Shown one piece after another: positions 53,900 through 64,000 of a stretch of DNA of 64,000 nucleotides. This DNA comes from Kalaharituber pfeilii (lineage: Eukaryota > Ascomycota > Pezizomycetes > Pezizales > Pezizaceae). The position numbers and the translations under genes were made by a program. The stretch is taken from NCBI GenBank assembly GCA_015179045.1, contig WHUZ01000090.1, positions 124,001 through 188,000 of the forward strand, given 5' to 3'. Under the pieces are notes generated by a model, which worked only from the letters and a program-made list of their open reading frames with translations, was not told where the DNA came from and searched no databases. The stretch's first letter is position 1. Each line of letters starts with the position of its first letter.

Positions 53900-54170
53900 G
53901 CCAGGGACCTCCTGCGAAACCCGCGTTCCGATTTTCAGATCCTTCTCACTTCGTTAGAGTGCTTGAGCTTGTGTTGAGATCTAGACGGAGAACGAGTGTC
54001 CTAAATCTTGACATATCATTAACATTTCCCTGAGGCGTTCAAATTTTCCTTTCATCAAATATTGTGTGACAGCAAGACGTAATTTAGATTTGATTTGTTT
54101 TATTCATCACAGTCATTGAAGCAGTAAGCCTTGCCTTCGGTATCATCGGACTGGCCAAGCTATGCCGGTT
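53900..54170 (+). pseudogene. Relic of promoter and start of a HeLo-type NLR
   Basis: On the + strand: 'ttccgattttcagatccttc', 'gtcctaaatct', 'attttcctttcatca', 'agatttgattt' match, in order, the upstream region of NLR 2b read on its coding strand (41130-40905). Then VIEAVSLAFGIIGLAK matches the HeLo start (V)MEAVGLAVGIVGLAE, with the start ATG changed to ATT at about 54118. The similarity ends after about 16 codons. Opposite in orientation to the 2a and 2b genes and to the 3' relic at 51.6 kb. Confidence 0.65.
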
Positions 54171-54473
54171 CGAGACTGAGGCTATGCACACATTGGCAGA
54201 TTATAATAAAATGGGAAAGGAATTCTATAAAGGTTGGAGACGTTTTATTTCGGTGATTGGTGCTATTGGGATGGGGTGGGCAGTACGTGGGGAAGGAAGG
54301 GGGGTTTGTGTAGGGGTACTAAAAGGGACAAAGAGCAGAAAGCTGTGGCTGTGGCGATGTTGTACACATGGCATTCTGGTATATCTATTGCTGTATATTG
54401 TAGCATATTCCGCATCGGCTATACTACCACCCGTTCAGGTTGTGGGTTAATCCGGTCAATTGTTGTTGAGATA

Positions 54474-54759
54474 CCGTATTAACTCACATAAGAGCAAGAA
54501 AACAAACGCGCGCTAGTTCGGTCTTGGCAGGACTCAGGCGCCATTAATCACGCTAGCGCGCTGTTCGTGCAATCTTGGCATTACTAAGCACGACTAATCT
54601 CCAGCTTCTCTACGAATCTCCGTGGTGTTGAGGTTAGCATCGCGGTAATTCGGGGATCATTACGTGCCCATGCGTGATACACGCGCACTGGCGCTGAGAA
54701 TTTTGCCAAGACCGAACTAGCGCGCGTTTGTTTTCTTGCTCTTATGTGAGTTAATACGG
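54474..54759. mobile_element. Tc1/mariner-type MITE (286 bp) with 56-bp perfect TIRs
   Basis: Both ends begin CCGTATTAACTCACATAAGA and are identical for 56 bp when reversed; TA flanks on both sides (54472-54473, 54760-54761). Interior of about 174 bp is non-coding. Perfect arms suggest recent insertion. Confidence 0.85.
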
Positions 54760-54764
54760 TATAC

Positions 54765-54842
54765 TAGCCAGTAAAATATGTATTCGGACAGGGGTACTAA
54801 TCCACATTATGCGCTATGTCCGAATACATATTTTACTAGCTA
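54765..54842. mobile_element. Miniature palindrome next to the MITE
   Basis: AGTAAAATATGTATTCGGAC and its reverse complement flank a ~25-bp loop; the outer 'ctag' also repeats. Immediately adjoins the right end of the 286-bp MITE, so the site was hit twice or the palindrome was the target. Confidence 0.65.
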
Positions 54843-54909
54843 TGTCAATTTCTGTTGATGTTCGGACCATGTGGCTGTCAGGCGCTTAGGTAGATCCCTT
54901 CCACCATAC

Positions 54910-55030
54910 TTTGGTCCAGGACTATAGCACTATGACGATGACAGGGGTAGCGCATTTGGTCATTCAGTGTAATCACATGATGGTTCCAGTTTGCTATGAG
55001 ACCGTCATAGTGCCACAATAATAGGTAACA
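54910..55030. repeat. Short inverted repeat around 'gcactatgacg'
   Basis: 'tagcactatgacgatgac' near 54925 and 'gaccgtcatagtgccac' near 54998 are inverted copies; possible decayed MITE. Confidence 0.4.
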
Positions 55031-55074
55031 CACCACCTAAGGTGTCATCTATTCCCCCGGGAGCCTTTGTGATT

Positions 55075-55480
55075 TTAAATTTCTTTAATCAAAAAAAAAA
55101 AAAATATATTAATGCATAAAAGGTATTGGATTATGGTTTCAATATTTGCATCGCAGACCAGCATAAGAGTACGGGTATGAAGCAGGAAAAGGACAGGAAC
55201 ATATGAAGCAGGTACTAATCCAAGCTGCCCATAACCTGTGGAGTACCCTTCAAAACTTCCTCTACGCTGGTGGTAATAAACCCCTGTGCGCTCACTTCGA
55301 TTTAAAAAAGCCTTTGTACCAGCCGAATCCCTCATGATACCCACTTGTTCGCTCATTCTAAACAGGAACAGCATTTTTGTGCTTGGAATTCACAGCCCAA
55401 CACAGTCAGGCTTACCCTGAAAATTATGTTATAGACCTAGTCAGTCTGGGTCCCCATGTAAGAACCAATCTCCCGCCTAG
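55075..55480. repeat. Dispersed NLR-flank repeat, partial copy
   Basis: A-run followed by 'aaaggtattggattatggtt' and 'tttgcatcgcagacc' matches 36260-36360; 'gttatagacctagtcagtctgg' and 'ccccatgtaag' belong to the module described at 36770-37150. Confidence 0.5.
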
Positions 55481-55629
55481 CGAAAGCCTGAGATAAGAGA
55501 GCGATGTCTTATATTCGCAAGGTGGATTATCCACCTTTTTTTTTTTTTTAAAAATACACTTTTTTAAGGTCATTGAGGCATAGCCTCTCCTTTGGTATAT
55601 TAGTGAGAGTAGATACATATGCGTGCCTA

Positions 55630-56090
55630 AATAGATATAGTTAGTAAAAATAAAGCAATAAAAACCATGGTTGAACCACAAAAGTGAACAAAGCAAGAGA
55701 AGAAACAAATCTCTGTCCTATTCTTCCAACGGTCCGTATAATAGCAGCAATAAATAAAGCAGCCTTTCTTGCAATAGCCACTGGAGGATCCACCAGTTTG
55801 TAGGCCAATACCGTGCGAGAGTCCCTCGTAGCACCAATTGCAACCAATAATTCCCTTCTTTCTATATAATATAAAAGGCAGTCCAACAGCACATGCCACT
55901 CATCTTCTATTGTATCACATAAATCTAACACCCTTCGTCACTCCATAGCTTCTCTATTAAGACTCTTCTACCCAACTGCAACCTCAAAGGAAGCAACCCC
56001 AAGCAACATCGTGCCACTTGTCTCGCCAGGTGCAATGGGAAGGATGTATATGGCCTAGGAATTAAGCCAACCCCCCGAACGACTGAAATC
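55630..56090 (-). pseudogene. LINE C-terminal fragment
   Basis: Minus strand reads ...LGLLPLRLQLGRRVLIEKLW, then DTIEDEWHVLLDCLLYYIER and RELLVAIGATRDSRTVLAY, IARKAALFIAAIIRT with one frameshift near 55930. The E.E.H.LLDC...Y...R.EL pattern and preceding LGLLPLR..LGRR are typical of the zinc-knuckle end of fungal LINE ORF2 proteins. No RT nearby. Confidence 0.55.
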
Positions 56091-56109
56091 TGGAGAGACT
56101 TGCTTGTTT

Positions 56110-56770
56110 TTTTGTTCTTTTTTAAAGTTAACGCTCAGCTCAGCTAGGTTTCCTCCGCCGACCATATTTATAGACCTGGTCCAGTCTAAAATCCCCATGT
56201 ACCCACCGAGCGACTATACTGTAAGAAGGATGCCAACGGTAAAATATAACACTTCAATACGTATAAAAGAAATTGATAAATTCCTAGTCTCGTAACATAA
56301 ACGCCCATATGAAACAAAAATGACAGAAAAAGCAGATAGGAGTAGTCGCCCTACCAAGCTAGGAGTAAGTTACGTTTATCTGGGAAAGGCAGCCATGTCG
56401 AGTAGCTGTTAAAGTGCCGGGACAGTTAGATGGAGCGGTTTGACGGAGTGGCGGGACGGGTATGGGGGCGGGGTGATGATGGTACGGGGGTGGAGCAGTC
56501 TCGAGTCTACTTGTTGATCTGACTTAACGTCGTGAAGGAGTGTGCCTGTTATCTCTAATGATGGAGGTAGCAACAAGACGAGTATAGATTTGAGGGCCCC
56601 GGTACGATTCTGGGGTTGAGCTGGGGAAGAGGGGTTGTCCGGGGCACCTTAACTATCAATACAATGGACTATGGTCCCATATGATCAACTGTAGCTGAAA
56701 CCAGCTGCAACCTGCTTTTAATTTCTGCTCAAGGAACGTCGCGGAAAGGTTTTGCTACGAGACTATGTTT
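56110..56770. repeat. Dispersed NLR-flank repeat, copy 5
   Basis: 'ctcagctaggtttcctccgc', 'accatatttatagacctgg', 'gatgccaacggtaaaatat', 'ctaatgatggaggtagcaac', 'gatttgagggccccggt' in the same order as the 36.9 and 50.7 kb copies. It ends about 330 bp before the ankyrin NLR and is not joined to TPR sequence. Confidence 0.6.
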
Positions 56771-57095
56771 TGCTACGACTTCTACAGCCGTAGCAGTAAA
56801 GTTTGAATTATTTTGATGGTTAGAAATTTAGATTTCATCTGTTGTGTGGAAATTGCACAGATTGATCGTGAGGCACTGTCACCTCATCTACGCTCTCCTT
56901 TCAGCCATCCATTCAATTAAAATTATGACAGGGATACAGTATGTAGGCGTAGTCTGTGGCGATGCAATTGGCGGAGACAACAATTGCAGCCGTAAGCAGG
57001 GATGTGGGTAGAGATACAGCTATAGTATACTAACAGTCTATACTATTATAAGCGCTCCATCAACAACAAAATCAACAAAAGCAGAAACAATCAGC

Positions 57096-60000
57096 ATGAG
57101 CGGACAAAAGCAAAGGAAACCATTCTTCAAGAACCTGGCAGCAGATTTGCGCCAGTCTTTCGGGTCGCGGAACGCGGGTTCGACACAGCAACAACAGGCC
57201 TTGCCCGCCGGTCCATCGAACAATCAGCTGGCGGCACGATCAAGATCCCCTTTTCGATGGCATTCCAAAACCTCGACCTCTCCCAATCCAGGTGCGGTTT
57301 CACCTACCGTAGCTGCTGTCGCATTAACACCTCCAGCTGTGGGACCCTCCGGAGGTGGCCCAAGGGCTGGAGTTGCAGCTCCGACGGCTACAGCTGTCGC
57401 CGCACCGACATCCCAGACACCCTCGCTACCCCCTGGATGTTACCGGGGCGCCGGAACTGCGACTCCGACAGTACTTGCTGTTGTACCGTCACAACCGGCG
57501 CCTCTGGCATCCCCGGCTCCCTCGGGAAATATCGGAGCTGCAGCCCCACCGACACTCTCGGTGTCCCCAGCATCTCCGACACCCTCGGGACGTGTCCCAG
57601 GAGCTGGAACTGCAGCACCAACAGTACTTGCTGTGCCGGCATCCCAAGCACCTCCGGCACCCCCGGCACTCTCAGCACGCTCCGGAAGTGGCCCAAGTGC
57701 CGGAGCTGCAGTTCCAACCAACTCCCTAATCTCACTATGGCAAAGGTCACTTGATATAGCGCAGAGAATGCTATTGGAAAAGGGATTGCCGCCTCTCAAT
57801 GTCATTAACCCTGCATGTCCATGCCAACCAGCAAGTGAGATTGTTCAGTTAACCATAGGTGACTTAGAGGACGCAATCGGCCAGCAGAAGGGGGCAGCTG
57901 TAAGCATACTACGGTTGCAAAAAGCTTTGAAGAGCTTTGATAAGTATGCACGGATTGTCGACATAGCAATACAGCATAGTCCGGAGGTTACTGCTCTGAT
58001 TTGGGCAGGTGTAAGAGGAATATTGCAGGTTCGTTAAGTTGGCATATTATTTTTGTTACAGCAGTTGATTGACTGGTGGTAGGTCACTTTGAATCATATA
58101 GGAATCACGGAGAGTCTTGAACAGTTTACCGCCACTATTGCTGAAAAGATAGCGCTATGCGATTTTTATGCCAGTGTCTATGCAGAAATAGCATCGAAGA
58201 TTACCTTGTCATCCGCCACTACAACGCAATATCTTCAACAAACACTGGATTCCGCCTTGCCAGAGCTTTACGCTGCGGTTCTGGTTTTCTCAGTGAAGGC
58301 ACGCCAGTATTTCGACCCTTCTACCACTAGGATGAGAAAACTTGCAAACATGTTCAAGCCCTTTGTTATTGAGTTTCAGCCATTCCTCGATGATATTTCA
58401 GAAAAGGAAAGACAAATTCGAGAGTGTGCAGATATAGCTACAATGAATAGGATTATGGAGCACTCTGAAAAGCTTGAGCGGTTACACCAGCGGCTCAATA
58501 ACTTGGAGGCAAAACTGGGGCCTTTAACCAAGCTAAACGAAATTAGTAACAACATTATAAAAGCAGAGTTGGCCAGGATCAGGGAACTCCGGAAGATGCT
58601 ATCCCCTCTTGAGTCCGTGATACGATATCAGGATGTGCTATCTACTCGGGTTAAGGGGACAGGTAACTGGTTTCTACAGCATGACTATTTCCTCCAATGG
58701 CGTTACAGCACCACACAAGATGCAAGCGATCGTGTTCTGTGCTGTTATGGCCCCCCGGGTGCCGGAAAAACTGTGATAAGGTATGACTGTGTCTATACTA
58801 AGAGAGATAATTAAGATATTCACTGCTAACACTATTTTGCACGTATGTAGTTCCATTGTATTTGAGGATCTTATAAATACATCCCAATGTCCTCCACGAG
58901 ATAAAGTAGGGATTGCTTGCATATATTGCGACTATCGGGACCAAGCCAGTCAAACATTAGTTAATATCCTGGGCAGCATTCTCAAGCAGTTTCTAACTTT
59001 AGTCTCACCGGTACCAGCTACCGTCACGAGCATACTGGAGTCTATCCAACAGCAGGACAAGAAAGTGATGCTTGAGGATATTTCGAGAATGCTGGAGATC
59101 ACCTTACCCATGTTTGACCGCAGCTTTGTCTGCATCGATGCTCTAGATGAGCTAGATCCCAAGGCTCTGAGAGGCTTCCTTGAAGTGCTTCATAGTGAAT
59201 TCCATACTACTCGAATATTCCTCACTGGGAGGCCTCATATACAGCCAATGGTCAACATATCTCTAGGCCTCGATCCTAATCAGCAATCCACCATCCATAT
59301 TGAAGCCCACAAAGGTGATATTACGGTATATATTAATCATGCAATTGCACAGGATACAAATCCAGATGCCATGAATGAACAGCTGAAGGCTGATATATTC
59401 AGCACAATTATAGAGAAGTCTCGAGGCATGTTCCTGCTTCCTGCTTTACATATCGGCATGGTACTTGAGCAAGAGACAATAAGCAAGAGGCGGGAGGCAT
59501 TGAACGAATTGCCAATAGGCCTTGATGAGGCTTTCTCACGCATCATTGATAGAATTAGATCACGACCTAGAGCAGATCTGGGCATGCAAGTACTGATGTG
59601 GTTACATCTTGCCTACCGACCGCTAAAGCTGGTTGAGCTCAGCCACGCACTTGCAGTGAAGCGAGGTGATACTGACCTCGATGAGGAAAATATTCCTTCA
59701 AAGAAAGTGCTATTAGAATGCTGTCTTGGGCTAGTTATTGTGGATGAAGAGACAATGACCGTTCGATTTGTGCACTATTCGGTGGAGGAATTTTTCAAGC
59801 AACATGCCGGTGCATACTTTCCTAGCAGATACAGCACTGCAGCAGAAACTTGTTTGACATACCTTAATTTCAACGGCCTAGCTCACTCTTGTACCTCACG
59901 TAAGGTTCTGGAGCAACAAATGACAGACTTTCCCTTTTTAAGTTATGCAGCCTGTAATTGGGGCCACTATGCACGACATCGGCAGTGGCATGATTCTGTT

Positions 60001-61326
60001 AGAGAGCTTGCCTTGAAGTTACTACGGTGCAGCAGCAAGAAATCCCATTGCGCTTTACAAGTGTTAGATATCTATAAAATCCCTAAATATTTTCGTTGGA
60101 ACTGGGAATTAGATGAGTTATTCTTGGGAATACATGCAGCTGCTTACTTTGGATTGCAGCTATACATACCTTGTTTAGTGAATAGGCCTGAGGATTGGAA
60201 TTCAAGAGATCGGGATGGTTATACACCGCTGATATGGGCCGCTATGGAAGGGCATGAGGCCGTTGTAAGGCTGTTCGTTGGGCGCAAGGATGTGCACATC
60301 AATGCAATGGACAAGAAAGGCCGGACACCATTGTCATTGGCAGCTATGAATGGACATGAGGCTATTGTGCGACTGCTTATCGAGTCTGAAGATGTGGATG
60401 CTGACTCTAAGGACAACTATGGCTGGACACCATTATCATTGGCAGCTACGAATGGGCATGAGGCTATTGTGCGGCTGCTAATCGAGTCCGAAGGTGTGGA
60501 TGCTGACTCTAAAGACAACTTTGGCTGGACACCATTGTCATTGGCAGCTATAAATGGACGTGAGGCCATCGTGCGGCTGCTTATCAAGTGTGAAGGTGTG
60601 GATGTTGACTCTAAGGACAATGATGGCTGGACACCATTGTCATTTGCAGCTATGGTTGGACATGAGGCCATCGTGCCGCTGCTTATCGAGTCTGAAGATG
60701 TGGATGCTGACTCTAAGGACAACTATGGCTGGACACCATTATCATTGGCAGCTACGAATGGGCATGAGGCTATTGTGCGGCTGCTAGTCGAGTCCGAAGG
60801 TGTGGATGCTGACTCTAAAGACAACTTTGGCTGGACACCATTGTCATTGGCAGCTAGAAATGGACATGAGGCCATCGTGCGGCTGCTTATCAAGTGTGAA
60901 GGTGTGGATGTTGACTCTAAGGACAAGGGTGGCTGGACACCATTGTCATTGGCAGCTTGGAATGGACATGAGGCCATTGTGCGGCTGCTTCTCGAGTGCA
61001 AAGATGTGGATGCTGACTCTAAAGACAACCTTGGCTGGACACCATTGTCATTGGCAGCTAGATGTGGACATGAGGCCATTGTGCGGCTGCTTATCGAGTC
61101 CGAAGGTGTGCATACTGACTCAGAGGACAACTATGGCTGGACACCATTGTCATGGGCAGCTAGAAATGGACATGAGGCCATTGTGCGGCTGCTTGCTGAG
61201 CATGAGGATGTCGATGTCAACTCAAAAGACAATGATGGCAGGACGCCATTGGCATGGGCAGCTGCAGAGGGACATGAAGCCATTGCGAGGCTATTGAGTG
61301 AACGGTATCACGCTACCTCTCACTAA
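57096..61326 (+). CDS. DUF7708-like/NACHT/ankyrin NLR
   Basis: STAND protein, cytosolic; NACHT oligomerises on ligand binding by the ankyrin sensor. Exons 57096-58028, 58083-58780 and 58851-61326 (introns 54 and 70 bp; second has CTAAC before the acceptor) give 1368 residues. N-terminus basic and disordered, then a Pro/Ala-rich region of about four ~30-residue repeats (GAGTAAPTVLAVPASQ type). DUF7708-like helical domain about 240-380 (YARIVDIAIQHSPEVTALIW). NACHT: GPPGAGKT near residue 535 interrupted by intron 2, FVCIDALDEL (Walker B), TRIFLTGRP (sensor). Winged-helix-like part (MWLHLAYRPLKLVELSHAL, VRFVHYSVEEFF). Eleven ankyrin repeats from about residue 1000 to the end, consensus GWTPLSLAA.NGHEAIVRLL. 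Shares the N-terminal domain with the WD40 NLR at 1.7-6.7 kb. Intact frame. Confidence 0.92.
60210..61320 (+). repeat. 11 ankyrin repeats (102-bp units) with a 306-bp higher-order duplication
   Basis: Units of 34 codons. Repeats 2-3-4 (ending KDNY, KDNF, KDND) and 5-6-7 (KDNY, KDNF, KDKG) are near-identical in the same order, showing duplication or conversion of a three-repeat block. Variation is concentrated after LAA (AMN, ATN, AIN, ARN, AWN, ARC) and in the ESE/KCE/ECK position. Confidence 0.9.
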
Positions 61327-61622
61327 ATGTAAGTGATCATTTTTACTAGTCACCTGAGAAGACTTGGAGAATTGTCCGTTCCCGTGTCCTGTATGTCTTT
61401 TTTGGTCCTTGAGCTAATCCTCGAGACTAAGTTTCTCCCACGTCTGTCTCAAAGCAGGTACTTACTAACTACTGGACTGTAGCTTGATTTAGTCTCGATT
61501 TCCATTGGAGAACAGGGCCTGGTGTACGCTGAGGTAGAATGGGACATACAGAAATTTCTATTTACAGGACACTACGTTCAGAAGATGGGTGTGATGTTTC
61601 GTCTGTTCTCTCATGTTTTCTT

Positions 61623-61653
<31 letters not shown>

Positions 61654-62294
61654 TTTTGTTTTGCGCCTTTATTAGATCATGGGACTATGACGAGATATTT
61701 CTTTAGCCTCAATTTCTCCTGCTTCGATGTAGTTGAGTTTTCTTTTCATTTTGGCATTTCTTTCGAGGACCTTCTGGTTTCCATTTCCCTTGAATTGCTC
61801 TAAATGAAGCAGGCGTTCTCGTCCTGTCGGGAATCCAGTCTGCTCCGGAGCGGCCAGCTGGTTCTTGAGAGGACAGCACTCGGCCGTTCGTGTGTATGAA
61901 AATTGTTCACCTAATATTCGATATTTTCAATTATTTAGATGCACACAATCATCTTGACTGGTTGATACAGTGGACATAGGCAATGTGGCGGCAGGAGACG
62001 TAGTCGGCATGGGCCCTGATTTTTTCTACCGATTGAGACGTCATGAGGGGGTTACTCTACGAGACTAGTGTTACTCGAGCGTTGGTTTACAAGCGAGAAC
62101 CAAGTTTGAAAAATCTCTGCACCCCTCTATAGCTCAGCAGCGCGTAGTCTCCACATGCAAGGGTCGACGTCAGACCCGGCAATGCCTATGCATCTAAAAC
62201 TCCCACAAATGCTCTATAAATTGTCATTCACCAGGCTGTCGAGACACATAAGTTCCGCCGCTTCGTGAGCATGCAGTAATAGTACTTGATAGTA

Positions 62295-62299
<5 letters not shown>
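61327..62299. other. 3' flank of ankyrin NLR, no gene seen
   Basis: Contains a T-rich tract (61618-61656). No domain-bearing frame. Confidence 0.4.
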
Positions 62300-62332
<33 letters not shown>

Positions 62333-62370
62333 CAGTGTTCGCGTGCCGCCCTATGGGCTATGGCGAATTT
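62300..62370 (-). mobile_element. LINE-tail fragment
   Basis: T-run of about 28 then 'tcgcgtgccgccctatgggc' and 'tatggcgaatttta': the L-tail 3' end again. A clean target duplication is not evident. Confidence 0.65.
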
Positions 62371-63240
62371 TAGGTACATTGTGAAGGAAATTGAAAAGTG
62401 AAACAGTCAAGTGAAGGAAATTGAGAAGTGAATAGTGAAATAAGAAAGTCTTCCATTTCTCGTCAAGTGGAAAGTAGAAAGTATACGTAATAAGAGAGTC
62501 TTTTACTCAAACCGTCTCATCAACGTCATTAGTTGGGTCTTTATCGATACTACAGAAGACGGAGTAATCTTCCTTACAGTACTTATGGCTTGGAACAAAT
62601 ATATTTTTCTTTTTTTTTTCTGTTTATATAATTACTCATGAACCGAAAACACGTACGTAGTTGATTTTCAAACACTGTGGTGCCTGCCATGTACTGTATA
62701 TAACTCCAGAGCTATGAAAATGCTAATTCCCGAGCGGACACACTGGACTCCAGAGCGGCGCGGGTCTCTCAGGAAAACTACATACAATCCCCACGGGGAC
62801 TAGAACACAGGGCAGCTGGTAATCTTTCGGTGATTGTGGATACGTTACATAGTTTATGGTCATCAATTAGTACCATGCACAAAGGCGGAAGGTAAATGAT
62901 ATATTCTTTACTGTGTTCTACCGGGATATTGCGCACTTTCGGGTGACTAATAAATGACTTCTCAAAATTCAACGACTTATTCAATTAACTTCAAATTAAG
63001 TACAAAGCATTTAGATACATGTAGAAACCTATTTCAAACCTTGTTTAAGCACAAAGAAATTTTTCAGGTGGGGTGATTTTAGTAACATACCTATTTGGGA
63101 AGGACAGACACTTAAATGTCTAACTTTTGCAGAATCATTTCCTGAGTCTCACAGCCATTGTAGTAGATGCTCTTGTGGGTCTAGATTGTGGATGCGAAGT
63201 AGGGAAGAGCTGGCATCTTGTGGGTGGAAGTGATGTCTGA
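62371..63240. other. Interval without recognised genes
   Basis: AT-rich spacer between LINE tail and pogo relic; nothing supported. Confidence 0.4.
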
Positions 63241-63244
63241 ACAA

Positions 63245-64000
63245 CTATAGTATCCAAAGTGGTATCTGAGACAGCATCAGATGTTTCAGAGTCATCTGTA
63301 TCAGACCAGGCTTCTGGTGACTCTGAAGCAATTCTAGCTTGTTTGTAGGTACGTTGCGGTGGTTGACGCTTATTTTTGGCCTGTGGTTGCTGCGAATTTG
63401 ACTTGGATGCTCTTTTTTTTTTTTTGGTTGTTGCTTCTTTTGCTCTTCCATCTCTCGCTGCTTTTTGAGCCTGATAATATCCTTTCCTGTGATAGGCCCA
63501 ATGACTGGAAGACGTCTTTGGTCCTTTGTCTTGAGTTTTTTACCACGCCGCTTGAGTTTCATGTTGATATCTCTTTCAATATCAACCTCAGTCATTGCTC
63601 CTAATGCTGCTAATGAAAGTTTAAGAAATGACTTTTTGAGTTCTGACTGAGGGGCATCTGGAAGCCGTTGAATAAAGCAAATGGTACGTCTTTTGAGTGC
63701 TCTAGGTGTCCTAGGAGTGTAGATACTATGGGAGGATATTGGATGTGCTGGAGAGAGGTATTTTTCGATAGCTGTATGTTGCATATTGCTAAGCGGGATT
63801 CTATAGTTGCTAGGATATATTCTAGTTCCTGCCCCTCTAGACTTGATATTCTGCGCCGTAAAGGCACGCTTTCGGGGTGCCTTAAGCATTGGCCAAAAAT
63901 TCTCTTTTCTAATGATATTAAAATTCTCTCTAGTAAAGGTATCTACCTCTTGACTATAGGCATGTTGTAGAGGTGGAAATCACCCAACATCTAGAGGCTG
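63245..64000 (-). pseudogene. pogo-type transposase, C-terminal part, cut by window edge
   Basis: Minus strand from the edge reads QPLDVG-stop-FPPLQHAYSQEV, NIIRKENFWPMLKAPRKRAF, then a C-terminal region with a basic coiled tail (DINMKLKRRGKKLKTKDQRR, KDIIRLKKQREMEEQKKQQ). QPLDVG.F.PLQ is the third catalytic motif of DDE_1 transposases, as in the complete element at 7.2-9.4 kb. A TGA follows QPLDVG. The N-terminal and first two acidic sites lie outside the window. A different subfamily from the 7.2-kb element by its long tail. Confidence 0.75.

Noticed and set aside
57257..57754. Long alternative frames on both strands over the Pro/Ala linker
   Set aside because: They are shadows of a GC-rich repetitive coding region of the ankyrin NLR.
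60417..61130. Open antisense frames across the ankyrin array
   Set aside because: Caused by the repeated unit lacking stops on the opposite strand; no independent domain.
1..64000. Starship-type giant transposon
   Set aside because: NLRs and kinases are typical cargo, but no tyrosine recombinase captain (DUF3435-like) or matching boundary repeats were seen in this window.

Overview
The window looks like a transposon-rich, repeat-dense stretch of a filamentous ascomycete nuclear genome. The evidence is short GT-AG introns (about 45-78 bp) with a CTAAY-type branch motif, several STAND/NLR genes of the fungal heterokaryon-incompatibility type, a FunK1-type kinase, and TE families typical of fungi (pogo/Fot1, Tc1, PIF/Harbinger, Ty1/copia, LINE). 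Many transposase stops and lost splice signals are C-to-T or G-to-A transitions, which fits RIP-like decay or deamination. No species can be named from sequence alone; a repeat-expanded Pezizomycotina genome is my best guess.

Layout. 1-1.7 kb: repeats and LINE remnants. 1.7-6.7 kb (-): a NACHT-pentapeptide-WD40 NLR with 14 near-identical WD repeats; its 5' end carries apparent frameshifts. 7.2-9.4 kb: a complete pogo/Fot1 element with TIRs, TA target duplication and a transposase broken by three stops. 10.4-12.9 kb: a Tc1-like transposase split by a fold-back insertion. 10.8-18.8 kb: five copies of an unrecognised two-exon gene, arranged largely as inverted pairs and interrupted by LINE insertions, plus a solo LTR. 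18.8-24.2 kb: two PIF/Harbinger copies, one with its Myb/SANT-like partner ORF (itself split by a solo LTR), and a RecQ-like helicase fragment. 24.9-29.1 kb: a tandem run of rearranged copia elements. 30.4-30.9 kb: a copia relic.

31.3-41.6 kb is a tandem segmental duplication of a HeLo-like/NB-ARC/TPR NLR gene, including promoter and 3' flank. 42.8-45.2 kb holds an intact FunK1-type kinase gene followed by a decayed second copy (45.9-47.6 kb) with two miniature transposons in it. 48.6-52.1 kb is dispersed repeats plus a relic of the NLR 3' end. 52.6-53.4 kb is the only recognised housekeeping gene, mitochondrial ribosomal protein uL6m. 53.9-54.2 kb is a relic of the HeLo-NLR 5' end on the opposite strand. 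54.5-57 kb: MITEs, LINE remnant, repeats. 57.1-61.3 kb (+): a DUF7708-like/NACHT/ankyrin NLR with 11 repeats. 63.2-64 kb: 3' end of a second pogo-type transposase, cut by the window edge.

The gene content that is not transposon is dominated by non-self-recognition/innate-immunity-like proteins (four NLRs of three architectures) and a fungal-expanded kinase family, with one core gene. This is an accessory, fast-evolving compartment in which segmental duplication, internal-repeat exchange and transposon insertion drive change. No tRNA, rRNA or CRISPR was seen.
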